Source: Thermoanaerobaculia bacterium
Lineage (GTDB): Bacteria; Acidobacteriota; Thermoanaerobaculia; Gp7-AA8
Direction of reading: 5' to 3'
NCBI GenBank assembly: GCA_017883235.1
Contig: JADGNY010000057.1
Location: forward strand, 1-39,852
DNA length: 39,852 bases
This document shows positions 23,914 to 34,255 of the stretch, in pieces (the first letter of the stretch is position 1; the number at the start of each line of letters is the position of its first letter). A program made the position numbers and the translations under genes. The notes under the pieces were generated by a model. The model saw nothing but the letters and a program-made list of their open reading frames with translations, did no database searches and was not told where the DNA came from.

Positions 23914-25149
23914 TCATACCAGCCGGATCCGCCCGGTGAGCAGCTCCTGCATCATCCCCTGCTTGATCGCGCGCGCTTTGGCGAGCTTCGCCTCCAGCGC
24001 TGTGATTTCGGTGTCCATGTCTGCGAGGATGGCGGCGATGGCGGTTTGTTCTCCCCGTGTTGGCACCGGCAACATGATTTTCCCGATATTGGTCTTGCTG
24101 ATTCCCGATACTTTGGTTCCAACAGAAAAGAAACGAAACTGAGACTTCACCGCGCGTGTTTGAAAGCAATACCGACGATACGGATTCACCAGTTCGTTGG
24201 TCTTGCTCTTGGCGACGATGGTGTGCAGACCGGAGATGAAAGGGATTCCCTCCGGGTTGATGACGACGAGGTGCTTACTTGTGCCCTCGTCATCTTCAGA
24301 AGCGTCGACAAAGACGATGTCACCATCGTGCAGCATCGAGACAGACGAAACCCTCTTTAGAGGAACGTTCAGCTTAGGAAGTTCGTGTAACTCGCTCCGA
24401 ACATCCACGTACGACTTCGTCGACAAGTGGATGTCGCCGTAGTGGAGGTAGCAGTGGCCGTCTGACGAGAGTTGATCGCGAGATGCGGTGAAGCCGCCGC
24501 TGAAGTTGAATAGCTCGCCCAGGGATTTCGTCTCCCATTCTCCGTTGAAGCCGGGCAGGCGCTTCTTGCCGGTGAGCAATTCCTGCATGCCGCCTTGTTT
24601 GAGCTGACGCTTCTTGGCGAGGAGTTGCTCCTGGAATTCGATGAGGGCATCCGCATCGCTCAACGCGTCGCTGATTGCCTCTTGTTCTCCTAGTGAAGGT
24701 AACGGAATCTCGAGAGCAGCAAGCGTCGGAATCCGAAGGTTGCTTACCGTCGAACCAATACCCCCTTGAATCCGAATGACGTTTTGAACGGTTGATGACT
24801 GGAGGGCATACAGCAGATATCTCGGTGCAACCTTTTGGCGATTTGGACGCAGCAAAACCATACGCTGCCCTAGACAGCATCGGAGGCTGCGCGGGATCAT
24901 ACAGACCTGACCCATCGGAGCTTCTCGCGTTATCACGACATCCTCGTAAAGGGGCAGTGCACGTTGAATCCGCTGTGAAAAGTTGCGCTCATCGGTGAAG
25001 CTAGGTTCCGAAAGGTCGAGCCGACCATTTCTAATATTCTGGTTCCGAAGAACAAGAACACCCCTATCTGTCCAAGTGGGGGTCGAATGCGAGCAATCGT
25101 GGATCTCCGAGCAGAGTTCTCGGAGAGTCATGACGCCCTCAAAGCGCAT
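23914..25149 (-). CDS. hsdS: Type I restriction-modification specificity subunit S
   Basis: Determines the DNA sequence recognised by the type I complex. 411 residues; two target-recognition domains separated by conserved helices. The first central conserved region is near 180-215 (PLPSLGEQEAISDALSDADA, then LIEFQEQLLAKKRQLKQGGM) and the matching C-terminal block is near 372-405 (VPTRGEQTAIAAILADMDTE, then AKLAKARAIKQGMMQELLTG). ELLTGK and ELLTGR end the two blocks, giving the half-repeat symmetry of HsdS. The start at 25149 overlaps the hsdM stop (TGATG). The recognition sequence cannot be predicted. Confidence 0.95.
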   Translation of the reverse strand: MRFEGVMTLRELCSEIHDCSHSTPTWTDRGVLVLRNQNIRNGRLDLSEPSFTDERNFSQRIQRALPLYEDVVITREAPMGQVCMIPRSLRCCLGQRMVLLRPNRQKVAPRYLLYALQSSTVQNVIRIQGGIGSTVSNLRIPTLAALEIPLPSLGEQEAISDALSDADALIEFQEQLLAKKRQLKQGGMQELLTGKKRLPGFNGEWETKSLGELFNFSGGFTASRDQLSSDGHCYLHYGDIHLSTKSYVDVRSELHELPKLNVPLKRVSSVSMLHDGDIVFVDASEDDEGTSKHLVVINPEGIPFISGLHTIVAKSKTNELVNPYRRYCFQTRAVKSQFRFFSVGTKVSGISKTNIGKIMLPVPTRGEQTAIAAILADMDTEITALEAKLAKARAIKQGMMQELLTGRIRLV

Positions 25150-27563
25150 CACGGACAAGCAAATCCCATCCTCTCCAGATGGCGATTCACTCTCGCTTCG
25201 AGTTCGATCACCCGATCGACCATCCGCGGCAGCGGCACTTGGTACCGCTCGCCCAGTTCTTTCACCCGGTGCGTGATCTCGTGACTGATGCGGTCCATCT
25301 CTCCGTGAATGACAGCGTCGAGCGCGGCCAGCCACTTATCGTCGACGACCATAGCCTTGATCTCGTCTTCATTGAGCTTCGGATACTTCGCATGAGCCTG
25401 CGTGTCGAGCGCAGCGTCGGCATCCTTGATGCGCCTCTTGAGATCGGCCTCTGTGCCGCCCAGCGTCATCCACGAGGTCAGGACCACCGCTTCGTCCTTC
25501 AACTCCTTGTCACCTTTAATCTCCTTCAGCCGGTCGTTGACGCTGACCTTGTTGACCTTATCGAGCGAGGAGAATGCCCCCTCCTCCCCGCCCTGCTCCT
25601 CTTCCAGCTCGGCAAGGCGGGCGGTGACTCCTTCGAGCTCGACAGACAACGCATCGATGGCCCCTTGCTCACTAGCGAAGTATCGCGCGACGATCAACGG
25701 CTTGGGGATGAGGTCGCAGGCCCACCCTCGGTCGATCTCTTTGCCGGGTTTGCCGTCCTTCCCCTTCCGGACCTCGATCACACGATGCGCCTCTGCCTTC
25801 CAGCCGTCGGCGGCGATCAGGTAGATGTCGTCCTGCATCGTCTCGTCCCAGTAGTCCATCAGGTGCTGATAGACGTCGTAGGCATCGATGAGCGGCCTGT
25901 CCGCGTAGTGCCCGAGGAGTCCCTCGGCGAGCGTGGTGATGACCTCTTTCGGATTGCAACCTGCCTTCAGCGCCTTGAGCGACGCGCTCTGCTTCTGCCG
26001 CCAAGCGTCGAAGTGAGCGTTCATACTACCGATGAACGTGGCAAACTCCGGGTGCTCGTAGATCGTCGATTTGATTGCGGCCTTCTCCACCGCCAGATCG
26101 AGATAGCCCGGCCGGCGCTCCTTGAACAGCGCGTGCCGCAGTTGCGGGCAAACGGTCCAATACCGTTCGAGGGCATCGACGTCGGCGACCGGAATGCCGC
26201 CGCGCAGATGGCCATCGATGTCCTGCACATCTTCGGGTGTCTGGCTGTCGATGTAGCGTGGCAGGTTGAGGTTGAACTCGTTCTTCTCGATCTCCTCGAA
26301 CGACACCATCCGCGAATACCGGGCGACCTCGAGCCGGCGGTTGAAGACGTCGACGATCTTGTGGATGTCCATGCTGCGTAGCCGGTTCTTCGGACCGTCC
26401 TTCATGAAGCCGGCCGAGGCGTCGATCATGAAGATGCCGCGGCGGGCCTGCGCGTCTTCCTTGTCGACCACCACGATGCAGGCCGGGATGCCGGTGCCGT
26501 AGAAGAGGTTCGCCGGCAGACCGATGATCCCCTTGATGTATCCCCTGCGCACTAGATTGCGCCGGATGTCCCCCTCGGCGTTGCCGCGGAACAGCACGCC
26601 GTGCGGCAGGATGCACGCCCCTTTGCCGGTGCTCTTGAGCGAACGGATGATGTGCAACAGGTAGGCGTAGTCGCCCTGCTTGCCGGGCGGCGTGCCGAAG
26701 GTCTTGAAGCGTTCCCAGGGATCGTTCTGCGGGTCGACGCCGTTGCTCCAGCGCTTGTCGGAGAAGGGAGGATTGGCGACGACATAGTCGAAGGTCTTGA
26801 GCGTGTCGCCGTCCATGAACTTCGGATCAGAGAGCGTGTTCCCCTGCCGGATGTCCGCCTCAGCCTGGTCGTGCAGGATCATGTTCATGCGCGCCAGGCC
26901 GCTCGTGGCCGAGTCTTTTTCCTGACCGTAGATCGTCACCTTCGACGGCGCCGCATCGGCCACCTTCAGGAGAAGCGAGCCGGAGCCGCACGTCGGATCG
27001 TAGACGGTCGTCGACGGAGTCGTAATCGCCTTCCCGATGCCGATGACCTGGGCCATGATCCGGCTGACCTCGGCCGGCGTGTAGAACTGCCCTTTGCTCT
27101 TGCCGCTCTCGGTGGCGAAATGCCGCATCAGGTATTCGTAGGCATCGCCGAGGATGTCGTCGCCGTCAGCGCGGTTCTTCGAGAAATCGAGGGCCTTGTT
27201 CTCGAAAATGCCGATCAGGTTGCTGAGGCGCTCGACCATTTCCTTCCCGGTACCGAGCTTGTTGGCGTCGTTGAAGTCCGGCATCTCGCCCAGCTTGTTC
27301 GCGGCGATCAGTGGCTGAAGGATCTTTTTGTTGATCTGGTCGCCGATGTCCGATTTGCCCTTGAGGGCGACCATGTCTTTGAATCTCGCCCCCTCGGGGA
27401 CGACGATTGCCGCGTACTGCTGGCCGGCGTACTTGTCGCTGACGTACTTGATGAAAAGGAGTACGAGAACGTAGTCCTTGTACTGGCTGGCATCCATCCC
27501 GCCGCGCAGCTCGTCGCAGCTCTGCCAGAGAGAGCTATACAGCTCGGATTTCTTCAGTGCCAT
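25149..27563 (-). CDS. hsdM: Type I restriction-modification methyltransferase subunit M
   Basis: N6-adenine methyltransferase that modifies the host recognition sites. 804 residues, long for HsdM (about 500 is common). The N-terminal helical domain (residues 1-150), the SAM motif DPTCGSGSLLL (189-199) and the catalytic NPPF (264-267) are typical. The extra 300 or so residues (from about 500) form a helical region rich in charged residues, with a coiled-coil-like stretch (TARLAELEEEQGGEEGA) and a conserved Trp-rich segment (YWDETMQDDIYLI); this larger form is seen in a subset of HsdM proteins. First gene of the operon; a 16-bp inverted repeat lies 78-127 bp before its ATG. Confidence 0.96.
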   Translation of the reverse strand: MALKKSELYSSLWQSCDELRGGMDASQYKDYVLVLLFIKYVSDKYAGQQYAAIVVPEGARFKDMVALKGKSDIGDQINKKILQPLIAANKLGEMPDFNDANKLGTGKEMVERLSNLIGIFENKALDFSKNRADGDDILGDAYEYLMRHFATESGKSKGQFYTPAEVSRIMAQVIGIGKAITTPSTTVYDPTCGSGSLLLKVADAAPSKVTIYGQEKDSATSGLARMNMILHDQAEADIRQGNTLSDPKFMDGDTLKTFDYVVANPPFSDKRWSNGVDPQNDPWERFKTFGTPPGKQGDYAYLLHIIRSLKSTGKGACILPHGVLFRGNAEGDIRRNLVRRGYIKGIIGLPANLFYGTGIPACIVVVDKEDAQARRGIFMIDASAGFMKDGPKNRLRSMDIHKIVDVFNRRLEVARYSRMVSFEEIEKNEFNLNLPRYIDSQTPEDVQDIDGHLRGGIPVADVDALERYWTVCPQLRHALFKERRPGYLDLAVEKAAIKSTIYEHPEFATFIGSMNAHFDAWRQKQSASLKALKAGCNPKEVITTLAEGLLGHYADRPLIDAYDVYQHLMDYWDETMQDDIYLIAADGWKAEAHRVIEVRKGKDGKPGKEIDRGWACDLIPKPLIVARYFASEQGAIDALSVELEGVTARLAELEEEQGGEEGAFSSLDKVNKVSVNDRLKEIKGDKELKDEAVVLTSWMTLGGTEADLKRRIKDADAALDTQAHAKYPKLNEDEIKAMVVDDKWLAALDAVIHGEMDRISHEITHRVKELGERYQVPLPRMVDRVIELEARVNRHLERMGFACP

Positions 27564-27640
27564 GGGGAAAGGGTGAGACCTCCTGTGATTGACCGAGGCT
27601 AAACTACCAGAAAGCGCCCGGCGCGCGATTGCGGGGGACG

Positions 27641-27690
27641 CATCTGCGTCATCTGCCGGCGGAAAACATCATCCGCAGATGACGCAGATG
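27641..27690. repeat. Perfect 16-bp inverted repeat upstream of hsdM
   Basis: CATCTGCGTCATCTGC (27641-27656) and GCAGATGACGCAGATG (27675-27690) are exact complements with an 18-bp loop (CGGCGGAAAACATCATCC). It is a tenth palindrome type in the window and lies between array 2 and hsdM, where a promoter would be expected. Confidence 0.85.
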
Positions 27691-27719
27691 GAACCCAGAT
27701 GCGACTCTCCACGTCGGCG

Positions 27720-28165
27720 GGTGCATCGTTTCGATCCTCGCGTAATTCGTCTTGACCCTCGCGCGCTTCGTTTTGGTCCTCGCGCGCTTCGTTTTGACCC
27801 TCGCGCGCTTCGTTTTGACCCTCGCGTGCTTCGTTTCGACCCTCGCGCGCTTCGTTTTGACCCTCGCGCGTGCTTCGTTTCGACCCTCGCGTGCTTCGTT
27901 TTGACCCTCGCGCGCTTCGTTTTGACCCTTCGCGTGCTTCGTTTTGACCCTCGCGTGCTTCGTTTCGACCCTCGCGCGTGCTTCATTTCGATGCTCGCGC
28001 GCTTCGTTTTGACCCTCGCGCGCTTCGTTTCGACCCTCGCGTGCTTCGTTCTGATGCTCGCGTGCTTCGTTTTGACCCTCGCGAGCTTCATTTCGATGCT
28101 CGGGTGCTTCGTTTTGACCCTCGGGTGCTTCACTTTGATGCTCGCGTGGTCAGTTGTTGACCCTC
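27720..28165. repeat. Tandem array 2, 21-bp period, about 21 units
   Basis: Units of about 21 bp with consensus GCGCTTCGTTTTGACCCTCG plus one C. I count about 21 from 27720, with variants such as GTGCTTCGTTTCGACC and GAGCTTCATTTCGATG. Two units are preceded by an extra GC and one has an extra T, shifting the frame, yet both strands stay stop-free. It runs from about 155 bp upstream of hsdM to near the start of the next gene's 3' end and is the longest of the three arrays. Confidence 0.93.
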
Positions 28166-28185
28166 GGCGGCGCGTTGCGCAGCGG

Positions 28186-28605
28186 CTACGCGTCGATCGC
28201 GTCTTCCTCGCCGCCGAGGACTTCCTCGAGCGGCACCGCGCGGTGGTAGCGGCGGATTAACTCGTCCCAGGCGGCGAGGTAGTGGTCGCGGGGGACGCGG
28301 AAGCAGCGTGGGAGGGGGCCGTGGGGGGAGTCGCCTTCGAGGATGAAGACGTCGGGGCCGCAGGCGATGATGACCATGCGCCAGGCCTCGTCGGCGTCTT
28401 CGTATGGCTCCTCGTCGTCGCCGAGGGGGATATCGTCGTGGGTGAAGTGGCGGAGATCGCGGTCGGCGTGGTCCCAGGCGGGAAAGCCGGCAAGGTGGCC
28501 GCGCGAGCGGCTCATCATCCGGATGTGCAGTCCTCCCTCGCTCTCCTCGGCGAGAGTCAGGGAAAAGTCGGCGATTCGCGGTGCGTCGTCGAGGTTGTAA
28601 TGCAC
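28186..28605 (-). CDS. Conserved-looking protein of unknown function
   Basis: 139 residues from a GTG at 28605, preceded by a purine-rich GGGGGAGG that could be the Shine-Dalgarno. The protein is soluble and acidic (DDIPLGDDEEPYEDADEAWRM, C-terminal EEVLGGEEDAIDA), with a middle part MVIIACGPDVFILEGDSPHG and a later HYLAAWDELIRRYHRAVP. No family recognised. It lies between arrays 2 and 3 and has its 3' end within 20 bp of array 2. Codon use looks like that of a normal gene. Confidence 0.65.
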   Translation of the reverse strand: MHYNLDDAPRIADFSLTLAEESEGGLHIRMMSRSRGHLAGFPAWDHADRDLRHFTHDDIPLGDDEEPYEDADEAWRMVIIACGPDVFILEGDSPHGPLPRCFRVPRDHYLAAWDELIRRYHRAVPLEEVLGGEEDAIDA

Positions 28606-28642
28606 GTGGGCCTCCCCCTGGTGAGCTCGGAGTTTACCAATG

Positions 28643-28889
28643 GACTCGTGGAGTCCACGATTGGACTCCCGGAGTCCACGATCAGACTCCCGGAGTCCAC
28701 GATTGGACTCCCGGAGTCAACGATCAGACTCCCGGAGTCAACGATCAGACTCCCGGAGTCAACGATCAGACTCCCGGAGTCAACGATCAGACTCCCGGGG
28801 TCAACGATCAGACTCCCGGAGTCAACGATCAGACTCCCGGGGTCAACGATCAGACTCCCGGAGTCAACGATCAGACTCCCGGGGTCCGC
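28643..28889. repeat. Tandem array 3, 21-bp period, 12 units
   Basis: Twelve units from 28643, the last partial (from 28874). The consensus is GACTCCCGGAGT followed by CAACGATCA. Variants are GACTCGTGGAGT (unit 1), CACGATTG tails in early units, and GGGGT in units 8, 10 and 12. The GACTCC[C/G]GGAGT core is shared with array 1; the 9-bp tail differs. In one frame it encodes a heptapeptide (PESTIRL), but no gene start supports coding. Confidence 0.93.
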
Positions 28890-28978
28890 CGCGACTTACA
28901 AGTTTTGGCCGTTCCCGTTCGTTCCATGGCCTAAATCCGTCACTCGCGCCGGCGAGCGTGTCGAATCAGCGCATTTTT

Positions 28979-29081
28979 CACACTCTCACTGGAATCGTCG
29001 ACACCCGTTATTCGTCGGGCTCTCGACGGGTAACAGGGTGCCGACGGGTAACAGGGTGCCGACGATTTAAGTGAGACTGTG
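28979..29081. repeat. Imperfect inverted repeat with inner direct repeat
   Basis: CACACTCTCACT (28979-28990) and AGTGAGACTGTG (29070-29081) pair at 11 of 12 positions. Between them GACGGGTAACAGGGTGCC occurs twice in tandem (29025-29042 and 29043-29060). The remaining sequence to 29173 contains no gene; it ends with GCCGGCCGTGCCGGC, seen also near 9131. Confidence 0.6.
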
Positions 29082-29173
29082 AGAACTGCCTCCCCTGGGA
29101 GTCTGCGCCGTAGAAACGTTCTTGCCGCACTGTCGGCGGAGCCTTGGGCAACCAACGCCGCCGGCCGTGCCGG

Positions 29174-30454
29174 CTAGTGCGGCGAGACGATCGTCACCTG
29201 CTGGGATACGTTGTTCGTGAGGCTCAGCATTCCCCAGATCGGAGGAAGGGCAATCGGCGAGAAGTTCGTACCGAAGCCCGAGGGGAAGACCGTGATGCTG
29301 ACCGGAGAGGTCTTGGACTGCAGGAGGAGCGGCGTGAGGTCGAGGGAGCCGAACCACATCGACGTCCCGGGGATGATCGTCGTGTGGAGCGGCAGGGCCG
29401 GGCTCGATCCGATGAGTACGAGGTACTCAGGGAAGTCGCCGAGCGACCACATGCGCAGGCTGGTGCGGAGCCGGCCGTCGGCCTGGACGTCCACGAATCG
29501 GAGCTGCCCTCGGAAGTCGCGCTCGCGCACGATCGGTACCTCGGTGCCTGCGATCGACGACGACTGGCTGGAAATGTCGCGAACGCGTGAGGCAAAATCG
29601 ACCGTGCCGGTCGTGCCGCGCATGGCGTAAAGCACGTGTCCCCACGGATCGCCATTGTTGAGGAGCTGTGCGTCCGCACGCAGCAGCCTCGAGCAACCCG
29701 GGCATGGGAGCGGATCGCGAAAAAAGGCGCGCGTGCTCCCGGCCAGAATGAAGTTTTCGGTCTTCCACTGCGATCCGAATGCGCCAGATCCCTCGAACGA
29801 AAGCGGATAGAGGATCGGCTCGAATACTGCCGGGTCGGCGGACGCTGGATCGTAATAGATCAGCCCCGCCTTCGAAGTCACCGTCCCTGCGGTGGAGGTG
29901 ATGACGACATCCACGGCGCCGGCGGCGTGCGGCGGTGCGGCGGCGGCGAGGAACCCGTCGATCGTGATGAACAGGAGCGCGGACACGTCCCCAATGAGGA
30001 CCGTGGTGGCATTGAGACCGAAGGGATTCTTGATGAGGACCGAGCCGCCGGACACCGGTACGGCGTATGGCTCGATGCTCAGCGGCTCCGGGTCGCGGAC
30101 GATGAGCGGGGTCCGTGTCAGCTCCGACACTCTGTCGCCGTGATCGTCAAGAGCGACGACCGTGTAGGCGCCGGCCGGAAGGACCTCGAGATGAAAGGTC
30201 AGAGTGTATTGCGTCAGCGCCTGGGGGCAGCCCGCCTCGGGCGGAAGTACGGTATTCAGCCGGAGTTGGATCGTCGAACCGGCGATGGTGACGCCCTTTA
30301 CCGAAGGCACACACCCGTCATGCCAGATGCCGCTGACGATCGCGTCGACGGAGTGATGTGCCGTGGCGTTCGGCGGATCGAAGCGGATCGTCTCACCGCG
30401 GGCGATGGTGGTGACGAGAAGAAGCATTGCGGCGGATACGAGCAGACGTTTCAT
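29174..30454 (-). CDS. Secreted IPT/TIG-like domain protein, paralogue 1
   Basis: 426 residues from the ATG at 30454. A signal peptide (MKRLLVSAAMLLLVTTIARG) precedes ETIRFDPPNATAHHSVDAIV. Residues 126-202 look like an IPT/TIG beta-sandwich (SIEPYAVPVSGGSVLIKNPF ... AAGAVDVVIT). The remaining part is beta-rich, with CPGCSR (a disulphide candidate) and a conserved end, WGMLSLTNN ... VTIVSPH. Upstream in-frame sequence belongs to the neighbour's antisense reading and is rejected as a start. Probably exported to the periplasm or surface; role unknown. It follows its paralogue in the same orientation. Confidence 0.85.
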   Translation of the reverse strand: MKRLLVSAAMLLLVTTIARGETIRFDPPNATAHHSVDAIVSGIWHDGCVPSVKGVTIAGSTIQLRLNTVLPPEAGCPQALTQYTLTFHLEVLPAGAYTVVALDDHGDRVSELTRTPLIVRDPEPLSIEPYAVPVSGGSVLIKNPFGLNATTVLIGDVSALLFITIDGFLAAAAPPHAAGAVDVVITSTAGTVTSKAGLIYYDPASADPAVFEPILYPLSFEGSGAFGSQWKTENFILAGSTRAFFRDPLPCPGCSRLLRADAQLLNNGDPWGHVLYAMRGTTGTVDFASRVRDISSQSSSIAGTEVPIVRERDFRGQLRFVDVQADGRLRTSLRMWSLGDFPEYLVLIGSSPALPLHTTIIPGTSMWFGSLDLTPLLLQSKTSPVSITVFPSGFGTNFSPIALPPIWGMLSLTNNVSQQVTIVSPH

Positions 30455-30476
30455 AGGGACATTCTGCGGCATGATC

Positions 30477-30555
30477 AAGGCAGAAAGCAGAAGGCAGAAA
30501 GCAGAAGTGCTTCGCTCAACATCACTTCTGCTTTCTGCTTTCTGCTTTCTGACCT
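30477..30555. repeat. Purine-rich palindrome, AGAAGGCAG family (paralogue gap)
   Basis: Third member of the family at 1557 and 2987. AAGGCAGAAAGCAGAAGGCA on the left pairs with CTTCTGCTTTCTGC units on the right around a TGCTTCGCTCAACATCA loop. It separates the paralogous genes. Confidence 0.85.
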
Positions 30556-31839
30556 TTAATGCGGCGAGATGATCGTCACCTGCTGCGTGTCGTTGTTGGT
30601 GAGGCTCAGCATTCCCCAGATCGGCGGCGCTACCAGAGGCGATGCGAGCGGAGTCACCATCAGGGTGGTTGGATTCCCGCTCGCCACCGTCAACAGGGTC
30701 GTCACATCGATCGATCCGAACCACATCGTCGTTCCGGGGATTTTCGCCAGAGGTATGCCTAGCTCCTGGGCTGGTATCGAATCGACGAGAACTGACACAG
30801 GAGAATTGCCCAAGGACCACAACCGGAGCGTGACCCGATACCGGCTATCGACCGGGACGTTGAGGAATTGAAGCTGCGTGCGGAAGTCCCGCCCGTAGAT
30901 GACCGGCACCTCGGTGCCGGCCGTCTGCGATTGCCGCGAGGTATCGTGAATGCGCGAGGCCAGGTCGAGCGAACCGGTCGTGCCGCGCATCGCGTAGAGC
31001 ACGTGTCCCCATGGATTGGAATCGTTCGTCAACTGCCTGGTAGCGAGCTGAATCGAGCTCGAACAGGCATTGCAGGGGAGAGGGTCGCGAAAAAGCGCCG
31101 CCGGAGTGCTCGCATGCATGAAGCTCTCGGTGGTCCACTGCGATCCGAACGCGCCCGGGCCCTGGAACGACAGCGGAAAGAGGATCGGCTCGAAGACGGC
31201 CGGGTCGGCGGCGGTAGGATCGTAGTAGATCAGCCCAGCGGCCGCGGTCACATCCTGGAAGCAGGGAACCAGACAAGGTTGCAAAATGACGGCAACATTG
31301 ACCGCGCCTGGGGCGTGCGGCGGCGCATTGGCAATCAGCAGTCCGTCGACGTCGGAGCTCGCGGGCACCGTCACCCCTCCGATCGCAAGCGTGACGGCCA
31401 GCGGGAAAAAGGGATTGCCGACGATGATCTGCCCGCCGGATGACGGCACGGCATTGGGCTGAATGCTCAACGACTCAACGTCGCGCACGGCGAACGTCGT
31501 CCGCGTCAGCTCCGTTGTGTTGCTCCCCTGATCGGCGACGGCGATGACGGTGTAGCTCCCCGCGGGAAGCACATCGAGGTGAAAGGTCAAGGCGTATGGC
31601 CTCACCAACAGCGAGCAGAAGACACCGAACGGAGGAGTGGCGTCCAGATGGAGGACGATCGTCGAGCCATTCACCACGACGTTTTTCACCGAGGGGACGC
31701 AGCCGTTCGGCCATTCACCGCTGACGATGGCGTCGACAGCGCGATGCGCGGTGACGCCCGGCGGATCGAAGCGGATGGTCTCGGCGAACAGCAGCGGGGC
31801 GAGAGCGAGCAACAGGAGGGCGAGGGCTGTGCGCTTCAT
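30556..31839 (-). CDS. Secreted IPT/TIG-like domain protein, paralogue 2
   Basis: 427 residues from the ATG at 31839; same layout as the protein at 29174. Signal peptide MKRTALALLLLALAPLLFA, then ETIRFDPPGVTAHRAVDAIV; a TIG-like part (SIQPNAVPSSGGQIIVGNPF ... APGAVNVAVI); CNACSS in the position of the neighbour's CPGCSR; and an identical end pattern, WGMLSLTNND ... VTIISPH. The pair arose by tandem duplication and has diverged well, most clearly in the middle. Function unknown. The guaB gene follows upstream after a short hairpin. Confidence 0.85.
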   Translation of the reverse strand: MKRTALALLLLALAPLLFAETIRFDPPGVTAHRAVDAIVSGEWPNGCVPSVKNVVVNGSTIVLHLDATPPFGVFCSLLVRPYALTFHLDVLPAGSYTVIAVADQGSNTTELTRTTFAVRDVESLSIQPNAVPSSGGQIIVGNPFFPLAVTLAIGGVTVPASSDVDGLLIANAPPHAPGAVNVAVILQPCLVPCFQDVTAAAGLIYYDPTAADPAVFEPILFPLSFQGPGAFGSQWTTESFMHASTPAALFRDPLPCNACSSSIQLATRQLTNDSNPWGHVLYAMRGTTGSLDLASRIHDTSRQSQTAGTEVPVIYGRDFRTQLQFLNVPVDSRYRVTLRLWSLGNSPVSVLVDSIPAQELGIPLAKIPGTTMWFGSIDVTTLLTVASGNPTTLMVTPLASPLVAPPIWGMLSLTNNDTQQVTIISPH

Positions 31840-31863
31840 GGCGGAACTATTCAACCACACGCG

Positions 31864-31892
31864 CGGAGAGCAGGCAGGATGCCTGCTCTCCG
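31864..31892. repeat. 13-bp perfect hairpin between guaB and paralogue 2
   Basis: CGGAGAGCAGGCA (31864-31876) and TGCCTGCTCTCCG (31880-31892) pair perfectly around GGA. This is the outer-arm sequence of the family A long variant (compare 5038 and 39519) on its own. It follows the guaB stop on the minus strand and could act as a transcription or stability barrier. Confidence 0.8.
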
Positions 31893-31904
31893 AGGGGCGG
31901 CCAA

Positions 31905-34255
<2,351 letters not shown>

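Noticed and set aside
25179-26381. A 400-codon plus-strand frame opposite hsdM
   Set aside because: Antisense to the coding region of an intact methyltransferase; no domain seen.
27589-28260. A 223-codon frame through array 2
   Set aside because: Same reason: a low-complexity reading of a tandem array, with frame changes caused by indels.
19347-28889. CRISPR arrays
   Set aside because: The 21-bp units follow each other without unique spacers, and no cas genes are present.
28282-29070. Open frames through array 3 encoding heptapeptide repeats (PESTIRL, or DSRSQRS in another frame)
   Set aside because: All frames stay open because the 21-bp unit lacks stops; there is no start signal, and one end runs into antisense of the gene at 28186.
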